In this document: positions 15,742-24,296 of the stretch, piece by piece
Layout: each line of letters opens with the position of its first letter
Position numbering within the stretch: the stretch's first letter is position 1
NCBI GenBank assembly: GCA_965546615.1
Contig: CBEUVQ010000024.1
Coordinates: 1-38,749, forward strand
From: CBEUVQ01 sp965546615
GTDB taxonomy: Bacteria; Bacillota; Desulfotomaculia; Desulfotomaculales; Desulfohalotomaculaceae
DNA length: 38,749 nt
Direction: 5' to 3'
Program-made: the position numbers and the translations under genes
Notes under the pieces: model-generated
What the model saw: only the letters and a program-made list of their open reading frames with translations
What the model was told of the DNA's origin: nothing
Database searches by the model: none

Positions 15742-16662
15742 ATGACACTCCAGCAGCTTAAATATATTATTAAAATAGTTGAGTGTGGTTCAATTACCGA
15801 AGCGGCAAAACAGCTGTTTATAACTCAGCCAAGTCTTTCTAATGCAGTTAAAGAACTGGAAAACGAGTTTGGGATAGAAATATTTAATCGCACAACTAAG
15901 GGGATATCCTTGACTATTGATGGCACAGAGTTTCTTTCTTATGCCCGTCAAATTATTGAACAAACAGAACTTATGGAACAGCACTATAAAGGAAAAAAAC
16001 CGTCAAAAAAACTCTGCTCCATTTCCACGCAGCACTATGCTTTTGCTGTTAATGCCTTTGTTGAATTACTTTTAGGCTTAGATGTAGATGAGTATGAATT
16101 TACCCTTCGCGAAACAAGAACTTATGAAATCATTGAAGATGTGAAAAATTTACGCAGTGAGATTGGGATTATATATTTAAGCAATTTTAATGAAAAGGTA
16201 TTAAATAAGCTGTTAAAGGAAAATCATTTGGTTTTCAATCTGCTTTTTGAAGCCGATCCTCACGTTTTTATCAGTTCAAAGCATCCCCTGGCTAAAAATG
16301 CAGTTGTTACCCTTGAAGACTTGGAGAATTACCCATTTTTAGCTTTTGAACAGGGTGAATATAACTCATTTTATTTTTCAGAAGAAATTTTAAGCACTAT
16401 TCCTAAAAAGAAAACTATATACGTCAGCGACCGCGCCACGCTATTTAATCTTTTGATTGGATTAAACGGATATACCATTTGTACCGGCATTTTAAGCAGA
16501 GACCTAAATGGCGACAACATTATTTCTGTGCCGCTTAAAACAGATGAAAAAATGCGAATTGGCTGGATTGCAAACGAAAAAACTCACCTGAGTTCAATGG
16601 CACTTGATTATATTGCAAAGCTGAAACAATTGATTTCAGAATATGGCTATAGTGTAAGTTAA
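15742..16662 (+). CDS. LysR-family transcriptional regulator
   Basis: 306-aa LTTR. The N-terminal helix-turn-helix is clear: MTLQQLKYIIKIVECGSIT, then EAAKQLFITQPSLSNAVKEL and IFNRTTKGISLT. An effector-binding domain fills the rest. ATG at 15742 has GGAGGTGAT upstream; earlier in-frame starts are unsupported. It converges on metF and shares a terminator with it. The adjacency to metF hints at sulfur amino acid or C1 control, but LTTRs usually regulate divergent genes, here MarR. Confidence 0.88.
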   Translation: MTLQQLKYIIKIVECGSITEAAKQLFITQPSLSNAVKELENEFGIEIFNRTTKGISLTIDGTEFLSYARQIIEQTELMEQHYKGKKPSKKLCSISTQHYAFAVNAFVELLLGLDVDEYEFTLRETRTYEIIEDVKNLRSEIGIIYLSNFNEKVLNKLLKENHLVFNLLFEADPHVFISSKHPLAKNAVVTLEDLENYPFLAFEQGEYNSFYFSEEILSTIPKKKTIYVSDRATLFNLLIGLNGYTICTGILSRDLNGDNIISVPLKTDEKMRIGWIANEKTHLSSMALDYIAKLKQLISEYGYSVS

Positions 16663-16699
16663 AAATGCCTCTGCTTTAAAATCAAGCGGAGGCATTTTT
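16661..16699. terminator. Bidirectional terminator between LysR gene and metF
   Basis: AAAATGCCTC and GAGGCATTTT arms, extended by GC/GC, form a stem with A-run and T-run on both flanks, so it can work in both directions. The metF stop codon TGA at 16684-16682 lies inside the loop. Confidence 0.85.
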
Positions 16700-17563
16700 A
16701 TTATCAACTATTAATGATTTAATTGCTTCATAGATGCGAAATGCAATGTACGGGTTATTCATGGTGTATAAATGTATTCCGTCTACCCCTTGTGCTATTA
16801 AATCGACTATCTGGTCAACAGCATAAGCAATTCCGGCATCCCGCATTGCTTCCGGATTATTTTCATATTTATCCAAAATCGACACAAATTTCTTCGGAAG
16901 ATCAACGCCGCAAAGACTGACTATGCGCTCAATCTGCCTTTTGTTTGCAACAGGCATGATCCCTGCTTCAATCGGAACATTAATTCCGGCAATGGCAGCT
17001 CGTTCCCGAAATGAGTAAAAATAATTGTTGTCAAAAAACAGCTGGGTTATAAGCTGATCCGCTCCGGCATCAACTTTGATTTTTAAGTTGCGAATATCCT
17101 CTACAAGCGATTGACATTCGTTATGCCCCTCAGGATAACAAGCTGCTGTTATGTTAAAATCACCGTTTTCTTTTATAAACGAAATCAGATCGCTGGCATA
17201 TTTGAAATCACTCTTTGGCGGAACATTGGGATTAATGTCTCCGCGCAGCGCAAGTATGTTTTCAATTCCTATCTCTTTCAAGTCAGCCATCATTTTAAGA
17301 ACGTCCTGCTTTGTTAAGTTAATGCACGGAAGATGGACAACACTTTCAATATTATAGCTGCGTTTAACAGTAGATGCTATTTTAATCGTTTCATAGCTGC
17401 TTTCGCTCCCCCCTGCGCCGTATGTCACACTTATAAAGTCAGGAGAAAGGTCTTTTAATTTATCAATCGTATTATAAATAGTGTTTACAGGATCTGTGCG
17501 TTTGGGAGGAAATATTTCAAACGACAAAACCGTTTTAGTTTTAAAAAGCTCAGATATTTTCAT
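16682..17563 (-). CDS. metF: 5,10-methylenetetrahydrofolate reductase
   Basis: 293-aa FAD enzyme that makes 5-methyl-THF from methylene-THF, for methionine synthesis or the Wood-Ljungdahl methyl branch. Visible motifs: SFEIFPPK near residues 15-22 with the catalytic Glu, DFISVTYGAGGS, the folate-site LALRGD, GADQLITQLFFDN, and the PIEAGIMPV loop. Full length compared with E. coli MetF (about 296 aa). ATG at 17563 has AGGAG 7 nt upstream. It stands alone: no MetV-like partner gene or other C1 gene is next to it, so biosynthetic use is more likely. Confidence 0.92.
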   Translation of the reverse strand: MKISELFKTKTVLSFEIFPPKRTDPVNTIYNTIDKLKDLSPDFISVTYGAGGSESSYETIKIASTVKRSYNIESVVHLPCINLTKQDVLKMMADLKEIGIENILALRGDINPNVPPKSDFKYASDLISFIKENGDFNITAACYPEGHNECQSLVEDIRNLKIKVDAGADQLITQLFFDNNYFYSFRERAAIAGINVPIEAGIMPVANKRQIERIVSLCGVDLPKKFVSILDKYENNPEAMRDAGIAYAVDQIVDLIAQGVDGIHLYTMNNPYIAFRIYEAIKSLIVDNKNASA

Positions 17564-17696
17564 ACCGACTCTCCTCGTCTTCACAATATTATCTTCTTAA
17601 AATATTATCGTATCGAAATGATATCACTAAAATCAAACCATAGGGTAATACCTACTGATTATACATAGCCATAGTTTTAATCTATAGCAAAAGCAG

Positions 17697-18378
17697 TCAG
17701 CATCTTAAAGCATCATAACGCAAATCAAATTCAACACATGCGCCACCGTCTTTTGCATTAAAGACAGCAATATTTCCCCCATGCATTTCTACCAGTTTTT
17801 TTGCAATATAGAGTCCTAATCCCGCATGACCATCTTTGAAAGAACGGGATTCATCTCCCCTGTAAAATTTCTTAAAGAGATTGGACAGATCTTTACCGCT
17901 AAATCCCTTTCCTGTATCACATATTTTAAAATTAATATTATCACCGGCAATATCCGCTTTAATTGTTATTGTCCCATGATCCGGCGTATTAGACATGCTG
18001 TTTGAAACAATATTATCAAGAATACGATCAAGCTTTACAATATCTACAGGACATGTTGTTTCGCCCCGGCTTCCACATGTCACATCAACCTTAAAATCTA
18101 TCTTTTTGTTTTTTGTCATCATCTCATAGCTTTCTTTTTTTTGCATTAAAAAAGAGTAGATATCCACCGATGTGATATTAAGCTCCGCGTCCGGTCTTTC
18201 AAGCTCTGCAGCGTAAAGCATTTCTCTGATAAGTTCTGCCCCTTTATTCGCGTTATTTCTTATCACTTGCAAATATTTTTTTGTCTTTTGAGAATCAGCA
18301 TAATTGCCTTCCAAAAGTGATTCAATGTATCCCTGTATTACAGAAAGAGGTGTTTTCAAATCATGGGCAAGAGCTAGG
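17697..18378 (-). pseudogene. 3' part of a histidine kinase, fused by deletion to a permease remnant
   Basis: The frame keeps a full catalytic core: H-box LALAHDLKTPLSVIQGYIES, N-box region DNIVSNSMSNTPDHG, G1 CDTGKGFSG and G2 GLGLYIAKKLVEMHGG. The sensor and membrane segments expected ahead of the H-box are absent; the preceding bases instead encode, in another frame, the middle of an ABC permease. The change occurs near 18378, right before the ALAHDL codons. An ATG at 18413 in the joined frame could still yield a short soluble protein, but it lacks any sensor. Family: kinases that partner lantibiotic/bacitracin-type ABC exporters. Confidence 0.75.
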
Positions 18379-18975
18379 ACACATAAGCCTTGTCGACCAG
18401 CTCCACGGGACATATATCCAATAGGATTCGGGCGCTGCTATAACACCGGCAATAAGTCCGGCAAATCCCGCAGCCATACTAAAAAAGGTACCTTTCCATG
18501 CTGCTGCCCATAATTGAAGTGGTATTACAGCAAGAGAGGTAAGCCATATCGTAAAGCCACCCACAAAAATTTTTACCCATGGAATTTCTCCCCTTGATGT
18601 AATAAAACCCGATATTATTATGACAGCAATAAGAACTAGCGTCGCCAGCATCGTATAATATGCCATTAACACAATTTTACCTGTCCAGATAAAGGCCGGT
18701 GAAACGTTGTGTATCCGCAAATTGCGGTAATTTCCCGCCTTTTTTTCCTGCAGCACCACTAATGCAGCCAGCAAAGCTATCCCAAGCGGATTAAATATTA
18801 CCGGCCACCAGTTGTATACTAGGTCAATAAGCTGCCATGGCGTTAAGTACTCAGCAGGTATAAAAAATTTTTAAACTAATGCCGGTATTATAAAAAACAG
18901 TGGTGCAAATAATATAAACCGTCTGGCAAAAGTCCTCTTAAATTTGAGAATCTCAGAATTTATTATGCCAATCAC
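18379..18975 (-). pseudogene. Lantibiotic-immunity-type ABC permease remnant
   Basis: Starts with GTG overlapping the ATPase stop (GTGA) and encodes NSEILKFKRTFARRF, the usual N-terminus of LanE/MutE-type permeases. An in-frame TAA at 18873-18871 interrupts the first membrane helix after codon 34. The frame then resumes (LTPWQLIDLVYNWWPVIFNP and so on) through three more helices until VPWSWSTRLMCP, where it is cut by the deletion junction with the kinase gene at about 18378. The second permease (LanG) and response regulator normally found between these two genes are missing. Two independent lesions show the locus is dead. Confidence 0.82.
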
Positions 18976-19670
18976 TGTTTAGCCCCCTTTACAAATTTCA
19001 TGAATAATTCCTCAAGGTTCTCATCACAACTTATTTCACCTTGGTATTTAAGTTCGCCACCGCTTATAATACCAACATGGTCAACAAGCCGTGACACCTC
19101 CGACAATATGTGGCTTGACAGAATCACCGTAATCCCTTTTTGGGGAAACGAACGGATTAATTTCCTCAGTTCCTGAATAGCTATCGGATCAAGGCCATTT
19201 GCAGGTTCATCAAGTATCAGTAATTCCGGATATACTAAAAGCGCAATTGCTACGCCAAGCCGCTGCTTCATACCCATTGAAAAATGCGCTGCCAACTTTT
19301 TGCCTGTATCTTTAAGGTCTACCGTCACAAGCACTTCGTAAATTCTTTCCTTGGGAAGTCCCATTAATTTTGTGTGAACAAAAAGATTTTCAACGGCGGT
19401 TAAATTGCCGTATAAAGCAGGGAATTCAACTAATGCTCCTATTCGCTCAAGGTGTTTTCGCTGCCACCGCTCACCAAAAACAATAATTTCACCGTCTGAC
19501 GGATACAACAGCCCCGTTAGCATTTTTAATATAGTAGATTTTCCCGCTCCATTTGGACCAAGCAGCCCGTAGATTGAACCTTTTGGAATATTGAGTGAAA
19601 CATCATTTACAGCAAGCTGCTTTCCATAGTATTTTTTTAGCCCTCTTGTTTCCAGTATCAAGTTCGACAT
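18972..19670 (-). CDS. Lantibiotic-immunity-type ABC transporter ATP-binding protein
   Basis: 232-aa ATPase, apparently intact. Walker A LLGPNGAGKST, the variant Q-loop ALVEFPALYGNLT, signature FSMGMKQRLGVA, Walker B LLILDEPANGLDP and switch His in SSHILSEV. The pattern A-L-V-E-x-P-A-L and LDEPANGLDPI is that of LanF/MutF-type ATPases exporting lantibiotics or bacitracin-like peptides. AAGGA lies upstream of ATG. Its permease partners are destroyed by a stop codon and a deletion just downstream, so the product has no visible membrane partner here. Confidence 0.88.
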   Translation of the reverse strand: MSNLILETRGLKKYYGKQLAVNDVSLNIPKGSIYGLLGPNGAGKSTILKMLTGLLYPSDGEIIVFGERWQRKHLERIGALVEFPALYGNLTAVENLFVHTKLMGLPKERIYEVLVTVDLKDTGKKLAAHFSMGMKQRLGVAIALLVYPELLILDEPANGLDPIAIQELRKLIRSFPQKGITVILSSHILSEVSRLVDHVGIISGGELKYQGEISCDENLEELFMKFVKGAKQ

Positions 19671-19741
19671 TTAGCTCATCCTTTCATTAGATTAATTGCT
19701 CTCTGCTGCGATTAATGTAACAAACAATTATAAAGAATTTA

Positions 19742-19790
19742 TAAAAAAACCAGACAGCCCCGCAGAATTGAAACTCTGCAGGGCTGTCTG
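19742..19790 (-). terminator. Second intrinsic terminator after xsc
   Basis: CAGACAGCCC(c)GCAGA pairs with TCTGC(a)GGGCTGTCTG; on the minus strand the stem is followed by GGTTTTTTTAT. It backs up the terminator at 19813-19866 and shields the ABC gene downstream. Confidence 0.8.
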
Positions 19791-19812
19791 TTATAGAGTG
19801 CTTTTTTTGCAT

Positions 19813-19866
19813 AAAAAAGGAACTGCCTGCACAATGAGCCAATTGGTTATTGTGCAAACAGTTCCT
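19813..19866 (-). terminator. Intrinsic terminator of the sau-xsc operon
   Basis: GGAACTG and CAGTTCC arms with inner GCACAAT/ATTGTGC arms; on the minus strand the stem ends in TTTTTTAT. It lies 26 nt after the xsc stop codon. Confidence 0.88.
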
Positions 19867-19891
19867 GTTATTTACTTTATATTACTTTTAA

Positions 19892-21622
19892 TTACCAATT
19901 TCTGTGGTCTAAGTGCTTATATTTATCGAGATAGCGAACCGGCAGTGCCAAAGCGTCTTTTCTAAACGGAGGTGCAAGTTGAGTTCCGTCTACTACAAAC
20001 TCTAAAACTACCGGCTTTTTACTTGCAAATGCTTTCTCCAAAGCGGGCTTAATGTCTTCCGGCTTATCTACTCTAATGCCTTCCGCACCCATTACTCTGC
20101 CTAATTCTGCCCAGCTTGGTGCTTCAATATTGCAGCCGACGAAGCGGTTATTATAGAAGTCTACTTGGTTTTTCTTCTCTGCACACCAAGCGTCATTTCT
20201 AAATACGCAGGCAATTACCGGCAGATCTTGTTCTACTGCTGTCATGATTTCATAGAAGCTCATTCCCCAAGCGCCGTCACCTACTATTGCTAAAACCGGT
20301 TTGTCCGGTGCAGCTAATTTAGCCCCTAAGGCAGCCTGCAGTGCAAATCCTGTGTTGCCGTTTGTCAAGCAGGCAATATGCTGACGTCCTTTTTTAAACT
20401 TCAAGTAGCTGTTTGCTGTTGAAGATACGTTGCCAATGTCAGTAGTTACTATGCAGTCGTCCGGTTTTACTTGAGCTAATTCATAGAGAACTCTTCTTGG
20501 GTTGATGGGATTGCCGTCTACCATTGCCAATTCTTTAATTTCTTTTTCCCAAGCTTCTTTTCTTTCTTTAATTTTAGCCATTCTTGCTTCATCCGGTTGG
20601 CGTTCGCCTTTGCTCTTTAAGATGTTTAAAATTTCTTGAGCCGCTATTTTAGCATCCCCTACTATACCCACTTCAACCGGGTGTCTGCGGCCGATTTGTT
20701 TCGGGTTAACGTCAATTTGGATGATCTTCTGCTCACCTGTAAAGTATTCTATATCGTACTGCTGCAGTGTTCCAAATACCGATAGTCTGCAGCCTACTGC
20801 CAAGATTACATCAGCATCTTTAATGGAGTACATTGCTGCTTTGGAACCCATATAACCTATTGGTCCTACCCAATGCGGATCATCACAAGGGAAAGCGTCA
20901 TTATGCAGATAAGACATTGCTACCGGTGCAGTTAAGTACTTAGCAAGTTCTGCCACTACTCCAAGTGCATCAGAGTCTACAGCGCCCCGTCCGGAAATTA
21001 TCACCGGGTTTTTCGCTTCTGCAAGCACTTCTGCTGCCCTTTTTAATGTTTCAGGATCAGGAATTAAACCGGAATTAGAACGGTATTTTTCCGGCGGTAA
21101 GATTTCATCGTTTACTTCGCCATAGAAATAATCGCGGGGTACGTCTAAGTAAACCGGTCCTCTTTCAGCATGCATAATTCTAAATGCTGTTCTTACACAG
21201 TCAGCTGCTCTTGATGGATGAGGAACACCAAATGATGCCTTGGTAATTGGCTTGAAAATAGGAATTTGGTCTACTTCCTGGAATCCATCCCAACCTACTG
21301 TTGGAGTTCCTGCCGACGGGCCAAGTACAAGCATTGGGGTATGAGCATGGTTTGCTGTTGCCACACTTGTAACAAGATTTGTAATTCCAGGGCCGTTTTG
21401 ACCGATACAAACACCGACTTTACCGGTTATACGGCCGTAGGCATCCATCATATGTCCTGCTGTATGTTCATCTCGAACAGGTATAAATTTAATTCCTGCA
21501 TCCGGGAAAAGGTCAAGTATATCCATAAATGCTGAGCCAACTATACCTACTGCATACTCTACACCTTCTGCCCTTAATTGTTCTACAATTGCTTCACTTG
21601 GTGTCATTTTTTGTTTTGCCAT
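19892..21622 (-). CDS. xsc: Sulfoacetaldehyde acetyltransferase
   Basis: 576-aa thiamine diphosphate enzyme (EC 2.3.3.15): sulfoacetaldehyde + phosphate gives acetyl phosphate + sulfite. The TPP-activating Glu is E52 in VRDEHTAGH; GQNGPGITN follows near residues 74-82; the diphosphate-Mg motif runs from GDG at 448-450 to N476 in VFRND. Family-specific words include GIVGSAFMDILDLFP, GFQEVDQIPIF, VPRDYFYGEV and the C-terminal LPVRYLDKY. This separates it from acetolactate synthase and glyoxylate carboligase, though several positions differ from aerobic Xsc as I remember it. GGAGGG precedes ATG. Last gene of the sulfoacetate operon, 177 nt after the transporter gene, a gap that may hold its own promoter. 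Xsc was first purified from an anaerobic clostridial taurine fermenter, Desulfonispora, so anaerobic use has precedent. Confidence 0.9.
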   Translation of the reverse strand: MAKQKMTPSEAIVEQLRAEGVEYAVGIVGSAFMDILDLFPDAGIKFIPVRDEHTAGHMMDAYGRITGKVGVCIGQNGPGITNLVTSVATANHAHTPMLVLGPSAGTPTVGWDGFQEVDQIPIFKPITKASFGVPHPSRAADCVRTAFRIMHAERGPVYLDVPRDYFYGEVNDEILPPEKYRSNSGLIPDPETLKRAAEVLAEAKNPVIISGRGAVDSDALGVVAELAKYLTAPVAMSYLHNDAFPCDDPHWVGPIGYMGSKAAMYSIKDADVILAVGCRLSVFGTLQQYDIEYFTGEQKIIQIDVNPKQIGRRHPVEVGIVGDAKIAAQEILNILKSKGERQPDEARMAKIKERKEAWEKEIKELAMVDGNPINPRRVLYELAQVKPDDCIVTTDIGNVSSTANSYLKFKKGRQHIACLTNGNTGFALQAALGAKLAAPDKPVLAIVGDGAWGMSFYEIMTAVEQDLPVIACVFRNDAWCAEKKNQVDFYNNRFVGCNIEAPSWAELGRVMGAEGIRVDKPEDIKPALEKAFASKKPVVLEFVVDGTQLAPPFRKDALALPVRYLDKYKHLDHRNW

Positions 21623-21695
21623 TTTTAATCCCTCCGTTGAAATTTTAATTTTAATATTTAACTAATTAACAACAAATTGATTGCTATGTTTATTT

Positions 21696-21704
21696 CCACC
21701 TCCT
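21696..21704 (-). promoter_or_regulatory. Orphan Shine-Dalgarno-like site upstream of xsc
   Basis: TAGGAGGTGG on the minus strand is almost perfectly complementary to the 16S rRNA tail but lies about 74 nt before the xsc ATG, which has its own GGAGGG. No ATG/GTG/TTG frame of useful length follows; a possible 11-codon frame would start with ATA. It may bind ribosomes to stabilise the downstream mRNA, or serve a leader peptide. The palindrome ACAATAATTGT lies just upstream in the same gap. Confidence 0.4.
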
Positions 21705-21799
21705 AGTAAGCTGCTAAACTTGTTTTATAGAAACAATTATTGTATAATTTTTTTGAACGTGTTCACCTATTTGTTTTCGGGGGGTATGACTTATTTAGG

Positions 21800-23320
21800 T
21801 TATATCCCCCAAATATTCATTCCGGCAAACCTACCAACAACAGCTACAACCAAAGTAACGATGATAATTCCTGCTATTGTCATAGGTACACCCGCCTTAG
21901 CAAAATCCTTAATACTAAAATATCCTGCGGAATATGGTATAACGTTTGTGGGGCTTGATGTTACCATAATGAAAGCCATAGATGTTGCGATTGCAGCCGG
22001 TCCGGCAACTGCCCACGGCGGCATTCCGAGGTCAATGGCCAGCATAATAACCAAAGGCATAATCACTGCACCGGTGACACTATTACTTGAAAAGAAGATT
22101 TTCAAAAGTTCAACCATTGTGATAATTAACGCAACACGCAGAAGTGGATGCAGGCTTTCTAAACCGGACAGCATCGCCCAAGATATGTAACGCGCAGCAC
22201 CTGTTTCCGCTAACATAATTCCTGCTGCAATACCGCCCGCTATCAGCATTAAACCGCTCCAGCTGATTTCTTTTCCTGCTTCTGCCCAATTCTCATATAC
22301 CTTTAACCCTGGCAGAAAGAGAAGACAAAAACCTAATAATGCAACTCCCGATGCCGGTAAAGTAAAGCCAAATTTACTTAAAACAGGGCCGAAGAGCCAG
22401 AGGAAAACGGTTAAGCAGAAAACTACCAAAGTATTTCTTTCTTTGCGGCTTAAATTGCCCATTTTTTGTAAATCTTCTCTAACATTTTCTAATTTAAACG
22501 GTAACTCTTTTATTTCAGGTGGGAATATTTTGATTAGGATAAACCAGCTGACAGGCAGCATAATTAATGCTCCCGGCAGACCTACAATCATCCATTGGGG
22601 AAAAGTAATGGTTTGATTAGCAATTTCCTGCATAAAGCCCATTGCCAGGATATTACCGCCATTACCTGCCGGTGTAGCTGTACCGCCAATTAGCGGTCCC
22701 CAAACACAGGAGATCATCAGCGCTCGTCCAAAGTTGCTGTTAAGTTTACTGCAGCCCGCACCTTCTAAGATACTGACGCCCAGTGGAAGGAGCATTGCTG
22801 CAACTGCCATATCTGTAACCCACATAGAAAGCAGGGTACCAATACCGAGAAAGGCAAAGATGATTTGATTTGTATTTGTCCCAACCTTACTAAGAACCAT
22901 CAGCATGATTCTTTGGGACAGCCCCGAAACAGTCAGCGCTCCGGAAATTCCGATCGCACCTAAAAGAAAGAGGATGACGTCACTGCCAAGTCCTGCATTA
23001 ACTAATTCTTTAAAGCTTGCCACGCCCATAATGTCAATAATGATTAATAAACTTAACGCTGTAGCAGGGAACGGAATAGCTTCAGTTACCCATAATACAA
23101 CTGCGTACATTAATGCAGCCAATACCGCTTTGCCCTGCATTGTAAGAACAATTTCCTCATCACCCTTATACAGCGGAGGCGGAGTAGGTAAGAAATAAAT
23201 TACCAACATTAAAGTAAAAGCAGCTACATAAATAAGAGCATTCTTTCTATCAATTTTATAATCAGATGTATTTGCTGCTGCATTTGATGAGGTTAATACG
23301 GCATTTTCAGGTACACCCAT
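21800..23320 (-). CDS. DASS/SLC13-family transporter, probable sulfonate importer
   Basis: 506-aa membrane protein with 11-12 predicted helices, in the divalent anion:sodium symporter family. Landmarks: MWVTDMAVAAMLLPL at residues 167-181, GGTATPAGNGGN near 212-223, SSNSVTGAVIMP near 415-427 and TSSPTNVIPYSAG near 454-466. In well-studied members two Ser-Asn-Thr motifs bind sodium and substrate carboxylates; here the first reads T169-D170-M171 and the second S-N-S, suggesting a different substrate. Located between the acid-CoA ligase and xsc genes, it most likely imports sulfoacetate. GAGGGTG precedes ATG. The 91-nt gap to sauD and the shared strand support one operon. Confidence 0.85.
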   Translation of the reverse strand: MGVPENAVLTSSNAAANTSDYKIDRKNALIYVAAFTLMLVIYFLPTPPPLYKGDEEIVLTMQGKAVLAALMYAVVLWVTEAIPFPATALSLLIIIDIMGVASFKELVNAGLGSDVILFLLGAIGISGALTVSGLSQRIMLMVLSKVGTNTNQIIFAFLGIGTLLSMWVTDMAVAAMLLPLGVSILEGAGCSKLNSNFGRALMISCVWGPLIGGTATPAGNGGNILAMGFMQEIANQTITFPQWMIVGLPGALIMLPVSWFILIKIFPPEIKELPFKLENVREDLQKMGNLSRKERNTLVVFCLTVFLWLFGPVLSKFGFTLPASGVALLGFCLLFLPGLKVYENWAEAGKEISWSGLMLIAGGIAAGIMLAETGAARYISWAMLSGLESLHPLLRVALIITMVELLKIFFSSNSVTGAVIMPLVIMLAIDLGMPPWAVAGPAAIATSMAFIMVTSSPTNVIPYSAGYFSIKDFAKAGVPMTIAGIIIVTLVVAVVGRFAGMNIWGI

Positions 23321-23411
23321 TTTTTCACCCTCACTTTACTTTTAAATTGTTCTGTTTTTTAATGAAGATGTGAGGTACTGCTAAACCAATATTCGCAAAT
23401 CCCTCATAATT

Positions 23412-24296
23412 TTATTTATTTAACACTAACTGAAGCAGCTCTCCAATTTTACGCGGTCTGTCAGCAATATAGGCACCTGCACCTTCTAAAGCTTCAATCT
23501 TATCAGCAACCGTACCCTTTCCGGCAGTGATAATAGCTCCCGCATGGCCCATCTTTGTTCCTTTGGGTGCAGTTCTGCCGCCCATAAATGCGATCAATGG
23601 TTTGGTATATAAACCCTTTTTCACAATCTCAGCAGCTTCTTCTTCCATAGTGCCGCCTATTTCACCAATCATTACAACTGCATCTGTATCAGAGTCTTTC
23701 TCAAATAAAGGCAGTACTTCAGCAAATCTGGTAAAAGGTACCGAATCTCCACCAACACCGACAACAGAAGTTGTTCCGAAACCTGCCTTTACTATTTCTG
23801 CAGTAACTTCATTAGTTAACGAGCCACTTCTGGTCATAACACCGATACGACCCGGTTTGTAAACCCGCTCCAACCAATATGGGAAGAAACCCATCATAGC
23901 CTTACCGGTTGAAATTATTCCTGTTGTGTTACCACCAATAATCATGGCACCTTCTGCTGCCGCTTTCTTACGAATTTGCAGAGCATCATGCAGCGGGATA
24001 CCTTCAGCAGTAACTACAATTTTTTTAATCCCGGCATCAAGGGCTTCATAAATAGCATCAGCTGCAAACTTCGGTGGTACAACTAAAAGAGATGCATCGA
24101 TTTGAAAATTACTGACGACTCTTCTCACTGAATGAAATACCGGAATACCCTCAACCTGCTGCCCTTCTTTATTAGGAGTCACGCCGGCTACTATATTGGT
24201 GCCGTAATCCTTCATATGTTTTGACCAAAAACTACCTTCTTTACCTGTAATTCCTTGAACCAGTACCCTGGTATCAGAATCTATGATAATACTCAT
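23412..24296 (-). CDS. sauD: Acid-CoA ligase (ADP-forming) alpha subunit, probable sulfoacetate-CoA ligase
   Basis: 294-aa homologue of succinyl-CoA synthetase alpha. The CoA-binding N-domain starts VLVQGITGKEGSFWSKHM; the phospho-His loop is KMGHAGAI with H251; GEIGGTMEEEAA matches the alpha-subunit signature. The loop that in SucD reads CPGVITPGECKIGI is replaced here by TTGIISTGKAMMGFF (residues 124-138), so succinate is unlikely to be the normal substrate. Its ATG directly follows the beta-subunit stop, so 1:1 coupled synthesis is expected. With SauS and Xsc in the operon, the likely reaction is ATP + sulfoacetate + CoA to sulfoacetyl-CoA. The name sauD follows the SauCD type ligase I recall from Bilophila. 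Confidence 0.8.
   Translation of the reverse strand: MSIIIDSDTRVLVQGITGKEGSFWSKHMKDYGTNIVAGVTPNKEGQQVEGIPVFHSVRRVVSNFQIDASLLVVPPKFAADAIYEALDAGIKKIVVTAEGIPLHDALQIRKKAAAEGAMIIGGNTTGIISTGKAMMGFFPYWLERVYKPGRIGVMTRSGSLTNEVTAEIVKAGFGTTSVVGVGGDSVPFTRFAEVLPLFEKDSDTDAVVMIGEIGGTMEEEAAEIVKKGLYTKPLIAFMGGRTAPKGTKMGHAGAIITAGKGTVADKIEALEGAGAYIADRPRKIGELLQLVLNK

Noticed and set aside
17697..18413. Intact short histidine kinase
   Set aside because: The frame begins right at a H-box fused to permease sequence read in another frame; the sensor domain is missing, so it is treated as a remnant.
19892..21622. Acetolactate synthase or glyoxylate carboligase
   Set aside because: Words such as GFQEVDQIPIF and VPRDYFYGEV and the C-terminal LPVRYLDKY fit Xsc, and the operon context is a sulfonate pathway.
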